DNA from: CAYZTD01 sp964638155
GTDB lineage: Archaea; Thermoplasmatota; E2; DHVEG-1
Length of the DNA: 64,000 nt
Reading direction: 5' to 3'
Assembly: GCA_964638155.1 (NCBI GenBank)
Contig: CAZWYI010000002.1
Location: 58,790 to 122,789, forward strand
Positions 62,092 through 64,000 of this stretch are shown piece after piece (within the stretch, counting starts at the first letter, position 1; every line of letters starts with the position of its first letter). Below the pieces are notes generated by a model. It did not search any database. It saw only the letters and a list, made by a program, of their open reading frames with translations, and was not told the origin of the DNA. A program made the translations under genes and the position numbers.

Positions 62092-62775
62092 TTACTTTAA
62101 AATTGCGTATGCTCTTGTAGTTCCAACAAAGGTTCGTGGAAGTAATCTAGCAAATGAAAATCTACCAAGCCAGGTGGTATATCCTCTAAAACTTTTTGCG
62201 ATAACTCTATGGCTACCATTGATAAATGTATTGTTATTTTCTCCTTTTAAACTAATAATTGGATTGATATTTGTATATGCATTTGGATCATTTCTATAGT
62301 TACATATTATTGTACGTCTCTTAGGATTAACCTTAAAATTTGGAAGCCCAATACTAAAAAGTAAAATCTTAGTAAGTATTTTTACAAGCAGTTTTGATTT
62401 AAAATGAAAACCTTTTCCACGTGATTTTATGTAAAAGAGACCTAGATCCATAGAAGAATTACTGTTGTTTTTTTCATTTTTTATTTCTTCAATATTTTTT
62501 TGTAATTCTTCATCTTCATTAAAAAGTTCAACACATTTTTCTTCTAAAACCTTTGAAAGATCTGTATCTTCTGTTATATCTATTTCAACTTGAACAGGTG
62601 TTATTTTTCCATTATTTCCATATCTATATAATGTATAAGTTTTTGTTTCAACTATTTCTTTTGTTTTGCTATATTCTTTTTTTGATATGGTTTTACTAAC
62701 ACTTACTTCTGCTATTGTTAATAGAAAAAGTAAGCAAATTGTTAATGCAATTATTTTTTTGGATATATTTTTCAT
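62092..62775 (-). CDS. Secreted protein of unknown function
   Basis: 227 residues with a clear signal peptide (KKIIALTICLLFLLTIAEVS, cut near VSVSK). An acidic helical middle (about 75-110, Glu/Asn-rich) precedes a basic C-terminal half with VNPKRRTIICNYRN and GSHRVIAKSFRGYTTWLG. There is no catalytic motif, and the family is not recognised; it may be lineage-specific. Its ATG has a GAGGAT element upstream. It is monocistronic. Confidence 0.7.
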   Translation of the reverse strand: MKNISKKIIALTICLLFLLTIAEVSVSKTISKKEYSKTKEIVETKTYTLYRYGNNGKITPVQVEIDITEDTDLSKVLEEKCVELFNEDEELQKNIEEIKNEKNNSNSSMDLGLFYIKSRGKGFHFKSKLLVKILTKILLFSIGLPNFKVNPKRRTIICNYRNDPNAYTNINPIISLKGENNNTFINGSHRVIAKSFRGYTTWLGRFSFARLLPRTFVGTTRAYAILK

Positions 62776-62870
62776 TTTTAAATCCTCGAAGTTTTTTTGA
62801 TTGAAGCCAAGTAATCAATATATTATATATTAATATAATTATATAAAAGTTTTCCTAGAGAAAAATATTC

Positions 62871-63173
62871 TTAATCTTCTCTCCATTTATATTCGCATTT
62901 AGTACAAGTGTAAAACCTGCTCTCCGGCTCATCACTTCCCCTCATCTGTCTTAATATCCAGTATGCCTCGTTATTATCGCATTTAGGACACTTTATCTTG
63001 GTTTTAGGTAAAACATTGTTTTTTTCTTTATCTTCAATTATTGTAACTTCTTTTTTTTCTTGCTTATTAACAACAATGTTACTTCCTTTTTTTGGCATTT
63101 TATTCCCGCATTTCTTGCAGACTACATAGTCACCCTTTGGATACATTAGACTTTTACATTTTGGACAAAACAT
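62871..63173 (-). CDS. tfs: Transcription factor S (TFS)
   Basis: 100 residues. N-terminal zinc ribbon FCPKCKSLMYPKGDYVVCKKCG and C-terminal CPKCDNNEAYW...RGSDEPESRFYTCTKCEYKW. The DE pair in RGSDEPES is the acidic tip inserted into RNA polymerase to stimulate cleavage of backtracked RNA, so an active TFS is predicted. It begins two bases after the Nudix gene ends, forming a two-gene operon. Confidence 0.95.
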   Translation of the reverse strand: MFCPKCKSLMYPKGDYVVCKKCGNKMPKKGSNIVVNKQEKKEVTIIEDKEKNNVLPKTKIKCPKCDNNEAYWILRQMRGSDEPESRFYTCTKCEYKWRED

Positions 63174-63174
63174 A

Positions 63175-63573
63175 TCATTTTTCCCTCCTAATATCTCTAA
63201 TTATTTTATCATGATCAAAAGCAAGATCAGGCAAATTATTAAAATCAAAAAATTTAGCGTCAACTGCATCGTCACTACCCTTTAAATTACCATCTAAAAG
63301 TTCTAAAGAAAAAACAATTGTTACTGTATGACCACGTGGATCACGATTAGGATCGGAATACACTCCAACTAATTTCTTAATTTTGGTATTAAGCCCTGTT
63401 TCTTCTTTTATTTCTCTAATTACTGCGTCCTCTACATTTTCATTGTATTCTACAAAACCGCCTGGAAGAGCCCATTTATTCTTAAATGGATTATTTTTTC
63501 TTTTAATCAATAGAATTTCATTATTTTTAACTACTGCACCATCAACAGTTAAAGAAGGTTTTTTATAGTTCAT
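63175..63573 (-). CDS. Nudix hydrolase
   Basis: 132 residues. The Nudix box is complete: GGFVEYNENVEDAVIREIKEETGL fits GX5EX7REUXEEXGU. PSLTVDGAVVKNNEILLIKRKNNPFKNKWALPGG resembles ADP-ribose pyrophosphatase and MutT-like archaeal enzymes. It clears nucleoside diphosphate derivatives or oxidised nucleotides; the substrate is not fixed by sequence. TFS follows after one base. Confidence 0.92.
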   Translation of the reverse strand: MNYKKPSLTVDGAVVKNNEILLIKRKNNPFKNKWALPGGFVEYNENVEDAVIREIKEETGLNTKIKKLVGVYSDPNRDPRGHTVTIVFSLELLDGNLKGSDDAVDAKFFDFNNLPDLAFDHDKIIRDIRREK

Positions 63574-63646
63574 TTAGAAAAATGCTAATACAGAATATGT
63601 ATTTAATATTTGTACCAAAGATTTAAATTATATGCTTAACAAAAAC

Positions 63647-63802
63647 CTAACTAATTCCGCCCATATCTTCCCAGAATGTGGGGAGTTCTTTTTGAAGCTC
63701 TTCTTTCCACATAAAAAAAGTATCCTCGTCAAGTTCTGCTTCTCTTCCAAAAAAACTATTCTTATTTTGCTTTAATATTGTTTTATACTCTCTCAAATGC
63801 AT
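63647..63802 (-). CDS. Small acidic/aromatic protein (51 aa), unknown
   Basis: A frame too short for routine calling: MHLREYKTILKQNKNSFF ... LPTFWEDMGGIS. AGAGGAGAGGG ends directly before the ATG, a strong ribosome binding site. The product is hydrophilic, with helix-forming heptad-like charges (EAELDEDTFFMWKEELQKEL) and several aromatics. It lies upstream of the Nudix-TFS operon on the same strand and could be its first gene. Family not recognised. Confidence 0.55.
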   Translation of the reverse strand: MHLREYKTILKQNKNSFFGREAELDEDTFFMWKEELQKELPTFWEDMGGIS

Positions 63803-63905
63803 CCCTCTCCTCTTTTAGGAAATAATACTAATAGGATATGTATTTATTAACATTTTTAGTATATAGTATACCGTCTGCATGTGCACATACACATATATAC
63901 CGAAT

Positions 63906-64000
63906 TTATTTTGCAAAAAAATCAAATAAATTAGTGAAACATTTATGTGGAGTACGAATATTATTTCGCTTATTTATCTCTTTCATATTTTCAACTCCAT
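63906..64000 (-). CDS. Possible C-terminal end of a gene entering from the right edge
   Basis: On the minus strand a frame open from the window edge ends in TAA at 63906 after ...PHKCFTNLFDFFAK. An internal ATG at 63986 would give 26 residues. Sequence is plausible but too short to judge. It is followed by about 100 AT-rich bases before the 51-residue gene. Confidence 0.25.
   Translation of the reverse strand, partial: GVENMKEINKRNNIRTPHKCFTNLFDFFAK

Overview
The window is AT-rich (about 70 % by eye) archaeal chromosome. Archaeal markers are: the ribosomal run L7Ae-S28e-L24e, PCNA, the small subunit of replication factor C, transcription factor S, the RNase P protein Pop5, MptA-type GTP cyclohydrolase, COG2403 (cyclic 2,3-diphosphoglycerate synthetase family), a DRG-type GTPase and split (two-gene) transketolase. 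The AT-rich genome, the secreted peptidases (gingipain-type C25, papain-type C1, M28), the PKD-type domains and the giant surface protein fit a protein-degrading Thermoplasmatota lineage of the MBG-D/Thermoprofundales kind. That placement is inference; no 16S rRNA is in the window.

Layout. 1-2121: end of an unknown gene, a radical SAM enzyme and three ribosomal proteins. 2122-2401: a nested inverted-repeat element that could be a structured RNA. 2402-17494: one gene for a 5030-residue membrane-anchored surface protein, half of it a tandem array of about 17-18 modules. 17.6-24.7 kb: housekeeping metabolism (adenosine-specific kinase family, carbamate kinase, DRG GTPase, transketolase halves, nitrilase-family hydrolase, M28 peptidase). 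24.7-33.3 kb: a small basic protein divergent from a HTH-PAS regulator, a VapBC pair, a HemK2-type methylase, a C25 peptidase, an unexpected RNase III, a COG1031 radical SAM protein and a KaiC-like ATPase with a possible roadblock-like partner.

33.4-43.6 kb is the most unusual part. It holds a cobalamin-type radical SAM enzyme, a FIST sensor protein, two paralogous class I terpene-synthase-like proteins, a geranylgeranyl-reductase-family flavoprotein, an orphan 7TM sensory domain, a second radical SAM protein resembling RiPP maturation radical SAM protein 1, a double-HTH Lrp-type regulator divergent from it, and a 26-residue hydrophobic peptide gene with a very strong ribosome binding site and palindromic upstream DNA. 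I read this as a candidate archaeal specialised-metabolite locus (terpenoid, possibly with a peptide component).

43.7-59.2 kb: an unknown HTH-like protein, secreted transglutaminase-like and papain/beta-helix proteins, a serine beta-lactamase-family protein, HAD phosphatase, YjbQ, a membrane-GNAT fusion, an esterase, RFC small subunit, COG2403, an isocitrate/isopropylmalate dehydrogenase, a nucleoside-gate membrane protein and MptA. 59.3-64.0 kb: tRNA-Thr(GGU), zinc-ribbon protein, a wHTH gene followed by a decayed coding tail, Pop5, PCNA, a secreted protein, TFS, Nudix and a 51-residue small protein.

Several genes show start or frame anomalies at A/T homopolymers (M28 peptidase, the wHTH tail) or a missing AUG (Pop5). 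These may be real or may be assembly errors, and are flagged individually.
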